DNA of 64,000 nt from Actinacidiphila yeochonensis CN732 (GTDB lineage: Bacteria > Actinomycetota > Actinomycetes > Streptomycetales > Streptomycetaceae), in NCBI RefSeq assembly GCF_000745345.1, contig NZ_JQNR01000005.1:4154001-4218000 (forward strand), in the 5' to 3' direction. The position numbers and the translations under genes were made by a program. Below are positions 49,515 to 58,756 of this stretch, one piece after another. The notes below the pieces were generated by a model. It did no database searches, was not told where the DNA came from, and saw only the letters and a program-made list of their open reading frames with translations. Position 1 is the first letter of the stretch. Every line of letters starts with the position of its first letter.

Positions 49515-51934
49515 TCGCCTTCGGGGTCCGCGAAGGTCTGCCGCACCCGCCAGCGGCCCTCGCGCGGCTCCTCCTCGATCCGCAGCAGCTTCGGCCCGCG
49601 CGCGTCGGGTCCGGTGCCCAGGTCGTCGTACTCGTCCCAGTAGGCGTCCATCGCGTCGCCCCAGGCGTCGGCGTCCCAGCCGGCGTCGGCGTCCAGATCG
49701 CCCAGCTCCTCGTACTTCTCCAGCGCCGCCAACTCCACACGACGGAAGAGCGCGTTGCGTACCAGTACCCGGAAGGCACGGGCGTTGGCGGTCACCGGCT
49801 TGACCTGGTCGGCCCGTTCGGCGGCCTGCTCGGCGCTCTCGTCCTCGGGGTTGGCCAACTGCTCCCACTCGTCGAGCAGGCTGGAGTCGACCTGGCGGAC
49901 GAGCTCGCCGAGCCAGGCGGTGAGGTCCTGGAAGTCCTCGGACTTCAGGTCGTCCGGCACGGTGTGCTCCAGCGCCTTGTAGGCACCGGCCAGGTAGCGC
50001 AGCACGATGCCCTCGGTGCGGGCCAGCTCGTAGAAGGAGACGAACTCCGAGAAGGTCATCGCCCGCTCGTACATGTCGCGAACGACGGACTTCGGCGACA
50101 GCGGGTGGTCGCCGACCCACGGGTGGCTCTTGCGGTAGACGCCGTAGGCGTGCAGGAGCAGCTCCTCCAGCGGCTTGGGGTGGGAGACCTCCTGGAGCCG
50201 CTCCATCCGCTCCTCGTACTCGACCCCCTCCGCCTTCATCTCCGCCACGGCCTCGCCGCGCGCCTTGTTCTGCTGGGCGGCGAGGATCTGCCGCGGGTCG
50301 TCGAGGGTGGACTCGACGACGGAGACCATGTCGAGGGCGTAGGAGGGCGATTCGGGGTCGAGCAGGTCGAAGGCGGCCAGCGCGAAGGTGGAGAGGGGCT
50401 GGTTGAGCGCGAAGTCCTGCTGGAGGTCCACCGTCAGCCGGACGATCCGGCCCTCGGCGTCCGGCTGGTCCAGGCGCTCCACCACACCGCCGTCCAGCAG
50501 CGAGCGGTAGATCGCGATGGCCCGGCGGATGTGCCGCAGCTGGGAGCGGCGGTCCTCGTGGTTGTCCTCCAGCAGCCGGCGCATCGCCTCGAAGGCGTTC
50601 CCCGGCCGTGCGATCACCGAGAGCAGCATCGCGTGGGTGACCCTGAAACGCGATGTCAGCGGTTCGGGCTCGGAGGCGATCAACTTCTCGAAGGTGTTCT
50701 GTCCCCAGCTGATGAAACCGTCGGGCGCCTTCTTGCGGACGACCTTGCGGCGCTTCTTGGGGTCGTCGCCGGCCTTCGCCAGGGCCCGCTCGTTCTCGAC
50801 GACGTGCTCGGGCGCCTGCGCCACCACCAGCCCCGCAGTGTCGAAGCCCGCCCGCCCGGCCCGGCCGGCGATCTGGTGGAACTCCCGGGCCCGCAGCACC
50901 CGCACCCGCTGGCCGTCGTACTTGGTCAGGGCGGTGAACAGGACGGTGCGGATGGGGACGTTGACGCCCACCCCGAGGGTGTCGGTGCCGCAGATCACCT
51001 TCAGCAGGCCCGCCTGGGCCAGCTTCTCCACCAGCCGTCGGTACTTCGGCAGCATTCCGGCGTGGTGCACGCCGATGCCGTGCCGCACGTAGCGCGACAG
51101 GTTGCGGCCGAAGGCGGTGGTGAACCGGAAGTTGCCGATGAGCTCGGCGATGGCGTCCTTCTCCGCGCGGGTGCACATGTTGATGCTCATCAGCGCCTGT
51201 GCCCGTTCCACCGCGGCCGCCTGCGTGAAGTGCACGATGTACACCGGGGACTGCCGGGTCTCCAGCAGTTCGGTCAGCGTCTCGGTGAGCGGCGTCGTAC
51301 GGTACTCGTAGCTCAGCGGTACGGGCCGGGTGGCGGAGCGCACCACCGCGGTGGGCCGCCCGGTGCGCCGCGTCAGGTCCGCCTCGAAGCGCGACATGTC
51401 GCCGAGCGTCGCCGACATCAGCAGGAACTGCGCCTGCGGCAGCTCCAGCAGCGGGATCTGCCAGGCCCAGCCGCGATCCGCCTCCGCGTAGAAGTGGAAC
51501 TCGTCCATCACGACCTGGCCGACGTCGGCGTCCCTGCCGTCGCGCAGCGCGATCGAGGCGAGCACCTCGGCGGTGCAGCAGATGACCGGCGCGTCGGGGT
51601 TCACGGAGGCGTCCCCCGTGAGCATGCCGACGTTCTCGGTCCCGAAGAGCTTGCACAGGTCGAAGAACTTCTCCGAGACCAGGGCCTTGATCGGCGCGGT
51701 GTAGAAGGTGACCTCGTCCCGGGCCAGCGCGGCGAAGTGGGCGCCGGCGGCCACCAGGCTCTTCCCCGAGCCGGTAGGGGTGGAGAGGATCACGTTCGCG
51801 CCGGAGACGACCTCGATCAGCGCCTCCTCCTGGGCCGGGTAGAGCGAGATGCCCTGGCTCTCGGCCCAGCCCGAGAAGGCTTCGAAGAGGGCGTCGGGGT
51901 CGGCGTCGGAAGGCAGCTGATCGATAAGGGTCAC
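49421..51934 (-). CDS. DEAD/DEAH-box helicase with DUF3516 domain
   Basis: An 837-residue Ski2/Mtr4-like superfamily 2 helicase. Motif I is VILSTPTGSGKSLVAAG near residue 50, motif II VVMDEFHFYAEADRG near 150, motif III LLMSATLGDMSRFE, motif IV/V region ICGTDTLGVGVNVPIRT and motif VI FHQIAGRAGRAGFDT near 375. The C-terminal third is the DUF3516 region (LLLHAYGVYRKSHPWVGDHP, AGYKALEHTVPDDL-type). The start is set at GTG 51934 because family members begin MTLIDQLP; the frame is open to 52021. It probably remodels RNA, but the substrate is not established. GGAGGG lies too close to the start for normal spacing. Confidence 0.93.
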   Translation of the reverse strand: MTLIDQLPSDADPDALFEAFSGWAESQGISLYPAQEEALIEVVSGANVILSTPTGSGKSLVAAGAHFAALARDEVTFYTAPIKALVSEKFFDLCKLFGTENVGMLTGDASVNPDAPVICCTAEVLASIALRDGRDADVGQVVMDEFHFYAEADRGWAWQIPLLELPQAQFLLMSATLGDMSRFEADLTRRTGRPTAVVRSATRPVPLSYEYRTTPLTETLTELLETRQSPVYIVHFTQAAAVERAQALMSINMCTRAEKDAIAELIGNFRFTTAFGRNLSRYVRHGIGVHHAGMLPKYRRLVEKLAQAGLLKVICGTDTLGVGVNVPIRTVLFTALTKYDGQRVRVLRAREFHQIAGRAGRAGFDTAGLVVAQAPEHVVENERALAKAGDDPKKRRKVVRKKAPDGFISWGQNTFEKLIASEPEPLTSRFRVTHAMLLSVIARPGNAFEAMRRLLEDNHEDRRSQLRHIRRAIAIYRSLLDGGVVERLDQPDAEGRIVRLTVDLQQDFALNQPLSTFALAAFDLLDPESPSYALDMVSVVESTLDDPRQILAAQQNKARGEAVAEMKAEGVEYEERMERLQEVSHPKPLEELLLHAYGVYRKSHPWVGDHPLSPKSVVRDMYERAMTFSEFVSFYELARTEGIVLRYLAGAYKALEHTVPDDLKSEDFQDLTAWLGELVRQVDSSLLDEWEQLANPEDESAEQAAERADQVKPVTANARAFRVLVRNALFRRVELAALEKYEELGDLDADAGWDADAWGDAMDAYWDEYDDLGTGPDARGPKLLRIEEEPREGRWRVRQTFADPEGDHGWGISAEVDLAASDEEGRAVLRITAVGEL

Positions 51935-52080
51935 CCCTCCATCTTGCCCGTAGCGGCGCTCCGGCGCGGAACCGGCGGAGGAGGCGGTGATCATGCCCGG
52001 TAGGGTGTGGCCGCGACACACAGCGTCGACATCACGTCAACTCCGCCGTCAGGCGGCCGAATCGGGGGTACCGCACCGCC

Positions 52081-52878
52081 ATGATGGGACCAGCGCACTC
52101 ATTGTCGGGCGCGACGGCGTGGATGGCCGTCGGGGCTGTGGCCGCCGGGCTCGGCGACCCGATGCCCTGGCCCACCCTCGTGGTCGGGGCCCTCATCTGT
52201 GCGGGGGCGGCGCTCGCCCCCGACCTGGACCACCCGGCGGCCACGATCTCCCGGGCCTTCGGACCGCTGTCCCGGTTCGCCTGCAAGGTCATCGACGACC
52301 TCTCCCACGCCGCTTACCGGACCACCCGGAAGAAGGGTGATCCCGCCGGTCGGTCCGGTGGCCACCGCACCCTCACCCACACCTGGGCCTGGGCGGCGCT
52401 GATCGGGGTCGGCAGCTCGGCCCTGGCGGTCTACGGCGGACGGTGGGCGGTGCTGGCCATCCTCTTCGTGCACATGGTGCTCGCGGTGGAGGGCCTGCTG
52501 TGGCGGCAGGCGAGGGTCTCCAGCGACGTCCTCGTCTGGCTGCTGGGAGCCACCAGCGCCTGGCTGCTCGCCGGCGTGCTGGACGACCCGGGCAACGGCA
52601 AGGCGTGGCTGTTCCACGACGCCGGTATGCACTACGCCTGGATCGGCATGCCGATCGTGCTCGGCGCTCTGATGCACTGCCTGGGTGACGCGATCACCGT
52701 CTCCGGGTGCCCGATCCTGTGGCCCATACCGGTCGGCCGCAAGCGCTGGTATCCGGTGGGGCCGCCGAAGTTCATGCGCTTCCGGGCCGGCAGCTGGGTG
52801 GAGGTCAAGGTGCTCACCCCGGTGTTCTTCGTGGTCGGCGGTGCGAGCGCGCTGGGTGCGCTGGGCCTGTTCAGTTAG
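52081..52878 (+). CDS. Membrane-bound metal-dependent hydrolase (YdjM/DUF457 family)
   Basis: A 265-residue membrane protein with a metal-dependent hydrolase fold. The conserved opening is MMGPAHSLSGATAWMAVGAV with the catalytic His, then APDLDHPAATISRAFG with the Asp-x-Asp-His motif, GGHRTLTHTWAWAALIGVG with the HRxxTHS-like motif, and LMHCLGDAITVSGCPILWPI. Four to six membrane helices surround them. E. coli YdjM is a LexA-regulated relative of unknown substrate. The ATG at 52081 or the next at 52084 is the start. A TAGGGT box is at 52001-52006. It is divergent from the helicase gene. Confidence 0.87.
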   Translation: MMGPAHSLSGATAWMAVGAVAAGLGDPMPWPTLVVGALICAGAALAPDLDHPAATISRAFGPLSRFACKVIDDLSHAAYRTTRKKGDPAGRSGGHRTLTHTWAWAALIGVGSSALAVYGGRWAVLAILFVHMVLAVEGLLWRQARVSSDVLVWLLGATSAWLLAGVLDDPGNGKAWLFHDAGMHYAWIGMPIVLGALMHCLGDAITVSGCPILWPIPVGRKRWYPVGPPKFMRFRAGSWVEVKVLTPVFFVVGGASALGALGLFS

Positions 52879-52884
52879 TGCCGC

Positions 52885-52905
52885 GACCGGCCTTTCCGGC
52901 CGGTC
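52885..52905 (+). terminator. Terminator after the membrane hydrolase gene
   Basis: GACCGGCC-TTTCC-GGCCGGTC, a perfect 8-bp stem immediately after the stop codon. Confidence 0.7.
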
Positions 52906-53264
52906 CGCGACAGGTCCCTCCTGCCCGGGGTCCGCTGGGCCTGTTCCCGGATGCCGCCGGTTTGGTCTGCCCGGCGGTCGTGCGGGCCCGGGAAGGCCCC
53001 CGCCACCCGGAGCGCTTCCCGCGCGGCTCCGGCCCGATGCCACCGCCTGCTCGCGGAGTACGGCCGGCCGGGCACACGGCTGCTCCTGTCCGGCGCCCAT
53101 CCGAGACCCGGGGCGCTCGTCCGCGTGTGCGGACGAATCGAACGCCGCGTTGCCGGATTGGCCCTGCCGCGGCCCGAGACGGCACACTGTCTGGTCTCCG
53201 AGAGCGGGCCGTGGCCACAGACCGTGTCCGGCCCGGTACATGTTCCTGTCGCAGAGGGGTTTCC
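52906..53264. other. Intergenic region before mscL, no gene seen
   Basis: About 360 bp; it holds the mscL promoter somewhere near 53155-53200 (for example TTGGCC at 53158), but no confident pair of boxes. Confidence 0.4.
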
Positions 53265-53729
53265 ATGAAGGGCTTTCGCGCATTCCTGCTGCGCGGCAAC
53301 GTCGTCGACCTCGCCGTCGGTATCGTCGTCGGCGCGGCCTTCACCGCCCTGGTGAACGGCTTTGTCAAGGCGTTCCTGACCCCCATCGTGGGCATGATCA
53401 GCGGCGCCACCGGCAACTTCAGCGACAAGGCGTTCCACGCGTCGGGGGTGACCTTCCCCTACGGGGTGTTCATCGACGCGACCATCAGTTTCGTCATCGT
53501 TGCCGCAGTCATCTACTTCCTGGTCGTCCTGCCGATGAACCGCATGCAGGAGCGGTTCTTCCCCAAGGCATCCACGGCGCCGATGCGCGAGTGCCCCGAG
53601 TGCCTGACCGCGATCCCGGCCGCCGCCAGGCGGTGCAGCGCCTGCACCGCGGTGATCACACCCACCGTCGCCGTCGTGGCCCAGGGCGGCCCCGGCGGGC
53701 CCGAGCTCACGAAGTCCCGCGAGGGCTGA
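53265..53729 (+). CDS. mscL: Large-conductance mechanosensitive channel with zinc-ribbon tail
   Basis: A 154-residue MscL. The first helix region FRAFLLRGNVVDLAVGIVVG then AAFTALVNGFVKAFLTPIVG and the second helix FPYGVFIDATISFVIVAAVI are in order. The pore opens under membrane tension to release solutes in osmotic downshock. The usual C-terminal bundle is replaced by CPECLTAIPAAARRCSACTA, a C-x2-C / C-x2-C ribbon that should bind zinc. GAGGGG precedes the ATG. The channel core is close to standard length. The tail is a variation I have seen in actinobacterial MscL and may regulate gating or assembly. Confidence 0.93.
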   Translation: MKGFRAFLLRGNVVDLAVGIVVGAAFTALVNGFVKAFLTPIVGMISGATGNFSDKAFHASGVTFPYGVFIDATISFVIVAAVIYFLVVLPMNRMQERFFPKASTAPMRECPECLTAIPAAARRCSACTAVITPTVAVVAQGGPGGPELTKSREG

Positions 53730-53819
53730 GCCGCCCCCGGGTCGGGCCAGGACGGGCGACCCGGCAGGAAAGGCCAGGGAAGAATCAGGGAAGAACGCAG
53801 GAAAGAACCAGGGAAGGGT

Positions 53820-54302
53820 TCAGGCCCCGGAAGGGGTGCAGGCCCCGTGCAGCGCGTCCAGCAGCTCCGAGAGCTGGGCGCGCTGTTCCGTGTCGAGAGG
53901 GGCGAGCAGATCGGCCGCGGCCTCGCGCCGGGCGGTCCGTAGCGCCGACAGCGCCGCCCGCCCCTCCTCGCACAGCTCCACGCGCACCACGCGCCGGTTG
54001 TCCGGGTCCGGCACCCGCCGGGCCAGGCCCCGTTCCTCCAAGCCGTCGACCAGGGTGGTCACCGCGCGGGGCACCACTTCCAGCCGTTGCGCCAGGTCGG
54101 CCATCCGGGGCGGCTCCTCGCAGTGGCTGATCGTCCGCAGCAGCCGGGCCTGCGCGGGGGTGATGCCGAGCGGCTCCATCAGCCGCCGCTGGGCGCGGCC
54201 CAGCCTCCTGCTCACCCCGAGCAGCTGGTCGGCGAGGCGTGCGGTGATCGCGCCGGCCTCGTCGGGGGCCGCGGTGAGCGCGGCGGCGGTACGGGCGTCC
54301 AT
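53820..54302 (-). CDS. MarR family regulator
   Basis: A 160-residue repressor. The winged helix is LMEPLGITPAQARLLRTISH then MADLAQRLEVVPRAVTTLVD and GLARRVPDPDNRRVVRVELC, the MarR wing with the Asp-Pro-x-Asn-Arg-Arg pattern. N- and C-terminal helices for dimerisation flank it. It is divergent from an ABC exporter gene; the shared promoter has a TCATTGT-N11-ACAATGA palindrome, so it most likely represses the exporter and itself until it binds a toxic compound. The ligand is unknown. Confidence 0.9.
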   Translation of the reverse strand: MDARTAAALTAAPDEAGAITARLADQLLGVSRRLGRAQRRLMEPLGITPAQARLLRTISHCEEPPRMADLAQRLEVVPRAVTTLVDGLEERGLARRVPDPDNRRVVRVELCEEGRAALSALRTARREAAADLLAPLDTEQRAQLSELLDALHGACTPSGA

Positions 54303-54327
54303 GGCATAAAGCCTATCAGGATGATGT

Positions 54328-54352
54328 TCATTGTGAGCATAGGTAACAATGA
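54328..54352. promoter_or_regulatory. MarR operator in the divergent region
   Basis: TCATTGT (54328-54334) and ACAATGA (54346-54352), perfect 7-bp arms with an 11-bp spacer. It covers the -35 of the exporter promoter. Confidence 0.6.
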
Positions 54353-54360
54353 CCTACACT
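54331..54360 (+). promoter_or_regulatory. Promoter of the ABC exporter gene
   Basis: TTGTGA (54331-54336), 18-nt spacer, TACACT (54355-54360). Confidence 0.5.
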
Positions 54361-54425
54361 CGCTTTGCGACCCTCCGTACCCTGCCCGCCCCGCACCCTG
54401 CCCACCCCCATCCCCGAGGAGCCCA

Positions 54426-56285
54426 TTGCGCCCCGAGAACGAACTCGTCAACCGCTGGACACCGCCCAAGCGGACGGACGGCGAGCGCGCCGACGTGCGC
54501 CGCATCACGCGTCTCTTCCGCCCCTACCGCGGCCGTCTCGTCGTGGTCGGCGTGCTGGTCGGCCTGTCCTCCCTGGTCTCCGTCGCCTCGCCGTTCCTGC
54601 TGCGGGCGATCCTCGACACCGCGATCCCGCAGGGCCGCACCGGGCTGCTCGCACTGCTCGCGCTCGGCATGATCGCCACCGCCGTCGCCAACGGCGTCTT
54701 CGGCGTTCTGCAGACCCTGATCTCGACCACCGTCGGCCAGCGCGTCATGCACGACCTGCGCACAGCCGTCTACGAGCGGCTCCAGCGCATGTCGCTGGCC
54801 TTCTTCACCCGCACCCGCACCGGCGAGGTCCAGTCCCGCATCGCCAACGACATCGGCGGCATGCAGGCGACCGTCACCTCCACCGCCACCTCGCTGGTCT
54901 CCAACCTCACCGCGGTCATCGCCGCCGTCGTCGCCATGGCGGCACTGGACTGGCGGCTGACGATCGTCTCCCTGGTGCTCCTGCCCGTCTTCGTCTGGGT
55001 CGCCCGCAAGGTCGGCCGGGAACGGAAGAAGATCACCACCGAGCGGCAGCGGCAGATGGCCTCGATGTCCGCCATCGTCACCGAGTCCCTGTCGGTCAGC
55101 GGCATCCTGCTCGGCCGCACCATGGGCCGCTCCGACTCCCTCACCCGCGACTTCGCGACGGAGTCCGAGAACCTGGTGGAGCTGGAGGTCCGCTCCAACA
55201 TGCAGGGCCGCTGGCGGATGGCCGTCATCGGCATCGTCATGTCGGCGATGCCCGCGCTGCTGTACTGGGCCGCGGGCCTGACGGGCGGCCACGGCGGCCA
55301 CGGCGGATCGTCGATCTCCATCGGCACCCTGGTGGCGTTCGTCTCCCTCCAGCAGGGCATGTTCCGCCCCACCGTCTCTCTGCTGGCCACCGGCGTGCAG
55401 GTGCAGACCTCGCTCGCGCTCTTCCAGCGGATCTTCGAGTACCTCGACCTGCCCGTGGACATCACCGAGCGCCCCGACCCGGTGCGTATCGAGAAGGTGC
55501 GCGGCGCCATCGGCTTCGAGGGCGTCGACTTCTCCTACGACCCCGACGCCGAGCCCACACTGCGCGGCATCGACCTCACGCTGCCCGCGGGCGGGAGCCT
55601 CGCCGTGGTCGGCGCCACCGGCTCGGGCAAGAGCACGCTCAGCTACCTGGTGCCCCGCCTGTACGACGTGACCGGCGGACGCGTCACCCTCGACGGCGTC
55701 GACGTGCGCGACCTCAGCTTCGGCACCCTCGCCGAGTCCGTCGGCGTGGTCTCGCAGGAGACGTACCTCTTCCACGCCTCGGTGGCGGAGAACCTGCGCT
55801 TCGCCAAGCCGGACGCCACCGACGAGGAGATCCGGGCAGCCGCACGAGCCGCCCAGATCCACGACCACATCGCGAGCCTGCCCGACGGCTACGACACCCT
55901 CGTCGGCGAGCGCGGCTACCGCTTCTCCGGCGGCGAGAAGCAGCGGCTGGCCATCGCCCGCACCATCCTGCGCGACCCGCCGGTCCTCATCCTCGACGAG
56001 GCCACCAGCGCGCTGGACACCCGCACGGAGGCCGCCGTCCAGGACGCCATCGACACGCTCTCGGCCGGCCGGACCACCATCACCATCGCGCACCGCCTGT
56101 CCACGATCCGCGACGCCGACCAGATCGTCGTCCTCGACGACGGCCGCGTCGTCGAACGCGGCACCCACGAGGAACTCCTCGCGCGGGACGGGCGCTACGC
56201 CGCGCTCATCCGCCGCGACACGGACCTGGCCGACTCCGCCGTTCCCGACGGCTCCACCACGGCCCCGCTGAGCCCGGCCGGCTGA
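54426..56285 (+). CDS. ABC transporter, fused permease and ATPase (multidrug-exporter type)
   Basis: A 619-residue half-exporter. Six membrane helices occupy about residues 35-320, with the coupling region LAFFTRTRTGEVQSRIANDI. The ATPase has Walker A VVGATGSGKSTLSYL near 400, the signature YRFSGGEKQRLAIARTILR near 510, Walker B PPVLILDEATSALDTRTE and the H-loop TITIAHRLSTIRDADQI. It dimerises to export drugs or lipids. The start is a rare TTG at 54426 (GAGGAG 4 nt before it); the frame is open upstream through the promoter. Control by the divergent MarR protein is likely. Confidence 0.93.
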   Translation: MRPENELVNRWTPPKRTDGERADVRRITRLFRPYRGRLVVVGVLVGLSSLVSVASPFLLRAILDTAIPQGRTGLLALLALGMIATAVANGVFGVLQTLISTTVGQRVMHDLRTAVYERLQRMSLAFFTRTRTGEVQSRIANDIGGMQATVTSTATSLVSNLTAVIAAVVAMAALDWRLTIVSLVLLPVFVWVARKVGRERKKITTERQRQMASMSAIVTESLSVSGILLGRTMGRSDSLTRDFATESENLVELEVRSNMQGRWRMAVIGIVMSAMPALLYWAAGLTGGHGGHGGSSISIGTLVAFVSLQQGMFRPTVSLLATGVQVQTSLALFQRIFEYLDLPVDITERPDPVRIEKVRGAIGFEGVDFSYDPDAEPTLRGIDLTLPAGGSLAVVGATGSGKSTLSYLVPRLYDVTGGRVTLDGVDVRDLSFGTLAESVGVVSQETYLFHASVAENLRFAKPDATDEEIRAAARAAQIHDHIASLPDGYDTLVGERGYRFSGGEKQRLAIARTILRDPPVLILDEATSALDTRTEAAVQDAIDTLSAGRTTITIAHRLSTIRDADQIVVLDDGRVVERGTHEELLARDGRYAALIRRDTDLADSAVPDGSTTAPLSPAG

Positions 56286-56319
56286 CCCGCCAAGCCCCGC
56301 CGTCCCGCGCTGGGCGGCC

Positions 56320-57081
56320 CTACCCTTCGGCGGACCCGGACCCGGACCCGGACCCGGACCCGGACCCGGACCCGGACCCGGACCCGGACCCGGACCCGGA
56401 GCCTGACGCCGACGCCGACCGGGCGGGCCCTGCGGCACCGTCCGTCACGATGACGACATCGAGGGTGCGGGGGCCGTGTACGCCCTCGACGCGGTCGAGC
56501 TCGATGTCGCTGGTCGCCGAGGGCCCGGAGATCCAGGTCTGGGGCCTGGCCGGGTCGAGCCGGGGCACCGCCTGCGGCACCGACCCGAGGACCTGCTCGG
56601 GGGCGCGGATGACGCACACGTGATGGTCCGGCACGAGGGTCAGGACGCGGCGGCCCTGCCCCGGGCCGGAGTCGAGGACGATGGTCCCGGTCTCGGCGAT
56701 CGCGAGGACGCAGCCCGTCACGACGCTGTCGACGGCGTCCAGGTCGACCGGCGTCAGCTGCCCGTCGTCGGGCACCTGCTCGGCGCCGGCCTCGCTCAGC
56801 CAGTGCGCGGGCAGCCCGGGCGGCACCACGACCGTGCGTGAGCCGTGCGCCGCCAGAAGTCCGGCGATGGTGCCCGGCAGGCCGTCCTCGGTGGTGCGGT
56901 GGACGTGTGCCCGGTAGTCGGCCAGGTGTTCGGCGAGGAGGGCCGTCCGGGCCTCGGGGTCGGCCGCGGTGTGCGAGTCGGCGTAGCGGCGCCGTTCCTC
57001 CGGGAACGGTACGGGCGGGCCCGCGGGGGTGTCGCCGAGGGCGCCGCGGATACGGGCGAGGACGGTGTCGCGCGCGTTCAT
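56320..57081 (-). CDS. lutC: Lactate utilization protein C (LUD domain) with Ser-Gly repeat tail
   Basis: A 253-residue LutC/YkgG-type protein, part of the LutABC complex that oxidises L-lactate. The LUD domain runs from NARDTVLARIRGALGDTPAG to about residue 215, with VVTGCVLAIAETGTIVLDSG and VRVLTLVPDHHVCVIR-type strands and SDIELDRVEGVHGPRTLDVV. The tail is a (Ser-Gly)-repeat of about 25 residues encoded by (GGACCC)11 on the plus strand. The ATG overlaps the LutB stop as ATGA. The tail is not part of the family fold and probably varies in length. Confidence 0.92.
   Translation of the reverse strand: MNARDTVLARIRGALGDTPAGPPVPFPEERRRYADSHTAADPEARTALLAEHLADYRAHVHRTTEDGLPGTIAGLLAAHGSRTVVVPPGLPAHWLSEAGAEQVPDDGQLTPVDLDAVDSVVTGCVLAIAETGTIVLDSGPGQGRRVLTLVPDHHVCVIRAPEQVLGSVPQAVPRLDPARPQTWISGPSATSDIELDRVEGVHGPRTLDVVIVTDGAAGPARSASASGSGSGSGSGSGSGSGSGSGSGSGSAEG
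56332..56400. repeat. Hexanucleotide repeat (GGACCC)11
   Basis: An uninterrupted run of 11.5 hexamers at the 3' end of lutC; on the coding strand it reads TCC-GGG and gives Ser-Gly pairs. Length is a multiple of six, so slippage would keep the frame. Confidence 0.95.
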
Positions 57082-58756
57082 GCCTGGTCCTGGGGGGTGT
57101 CGGGGTTCCGGGGCGCGGCGGAGGACGGGACGTCGGGGACGGGCCCGGCGGTACCGTCGGCGGCACCACCGGGTCGGTGGTGCTTCTTCCACCACTGGTG
57201 GAAGGTCTCCGCGGGGACCTCCGGCAGGGCGCGGGTGGCCGTCCAGTTCCTGGCGGGGCGGGGAACGGGAGCTGCCGCGGCGTCAGGGCGCGGCCCGCCG
57301 TGGCGGCGCGGGTCGCGGCCCGGTAGGCCACCGGGTGGTCGAGCAGCCAGGTGGCGGCCCCCATGGCGGCGCGTTCCGCCGCGTGCCCGCCGCTCTCCCG
57401 CGAGCTGCGCTCCCGCAGCTCCACGAGGACCTCGGGGATGTCGATGGCGACGGGGCAGACGTCGTAGCAGGCGCCGCAGAGGCTGGACGCGTAGGGGAGG
57501 GAGGCCTCCAACGGTCCCTGCACGCCGTGGAGCTGCGGGGTGAGGATGGCGCCGATGGGGCCGGGGTACGGCGTGCCGTAGGCGTGGCCGCCGGCCCGTT
57601 CGTAGACGGGGCACACGTTCAGGCAGGCCGAGCAGCGGATGCAGCGCAGCGCCTGCCGGCCGACCTCGTCGGCCAGGGTGTCGGTGCGGCCGTTGTCGAG
57701 CAGCACGAGGTGGAAGTCCCGAGGGCCGTCGGCGTCGGCGGTGCCCGTGAACGTGCTGGTGTACGGGTTCATGCGCTCGGCCGTGGAGGAGCGCGGCAGC
57801 AGCTGGAGGAAGACCTCGAGATCGCGCCAGGTGGGGACGACCTTCTCGATGCCGACGACCGAGATGAGGGTCTCGGGGAGCGTCAGGCACATGCGGCCGT
57901 TGCCCTCGGACTCCACGACGACCACCGTGCCGGTCTCGGCGACGAGGAAGTTGGCGCCGGAGACGCCCACCTTGGCCCGCAGGAACTTCTCCCGCAGGTG
58001 CAGGCGCGCCGCCTCGGCCAGTTCGGCGGGCGTGTTCGTCAGCCCCTCGGGTGCCGGGCGCCCCCACGACGCCATCCGGTCCCGGAAGATGTCCCGGATC
58101 TGGTCGCGGTTGCGGTGGATGGCGGGCACCAGGATGTGGGAGGGCTCGTCCTCGCCGAGCTGCACGATGAGTTCGGCCAGGTCGGTCTCGTACGCGGTGA
58201 CGCCGTGCTCGGCCAGTGCCTCGTTGAGGCGGATCTCCTGCGTGGCCATCGACTTGACCTTGACGACCTCGGTCTCGCCGGTGGCCTTGACCAGGCCCGC
58301 CACGATCGCGTTCGCCTCGGCGGCGTCCCGGGCCCAGTGGACCGTCCCGCCGGCCGCGGTGACCGCCTCCTCGGCCTGGAGGAGGTAGTGGTCGAGGTGG
58401 GCGAGGGTGTGGTCCTTGAGCGCCTTGCCCGCCTGGCGCAGTTCCTCCCAGTCGTCGAGTTCGGCGACGGCGCTGGCCCGCTTCGCCCGGATGGTGCGGG
58501 TGGCGTGCTGGAGGTTGGCGCGTGTCTGGGTGTCGCGGACGGCCCGCGCCGCGGCCTGGGGAAACGTCGGCATCCCGACGAAGGTGCCGGCGGCGCCGGA
58601 CGTCGCCGGCCGGGCGGCCTCCTGGCGGCGGCGCCCTCCCGGCCGGCCGCGCCCCGGACCGTCAGCGGCTCCGGCTCCGGAAACCGTGCCGCGGTCGGGC
58701 GCCCCGGGCGGGGGCGATCCGGCGCCGGGCTGCGGGGTGCGGTCGTCGGGGGTCAT
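57078..58756 (-). pseudogene. lutB: Lactate utilization iron-sulfur protein LutB (frameshift near C-terminus)
   Basis: The LUD-type part has KVGVSGANFLVAETGTVVVV, and two 4Fe-4S motifs follow: ALRCIRCSACLNVCPVYE near residue 365 and LCGACYDVCPVAIDIPE near 420. It passes electrons from lactate oxidation to LutA. The frame changes near 57253-57258: after RQLPFPAPP, one added C restores RNWTATRALPEVPAETFHQW, which stops at 57078 with TGA overlapping the lutC ATG. The 1679-nt span is one base short of 560 codons. The ATG at 58756 overlaps the lutA stop as ATGA. Both overlaps argue the gene was intact recently and the break may be an assembly error. Confidence 0.9.
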
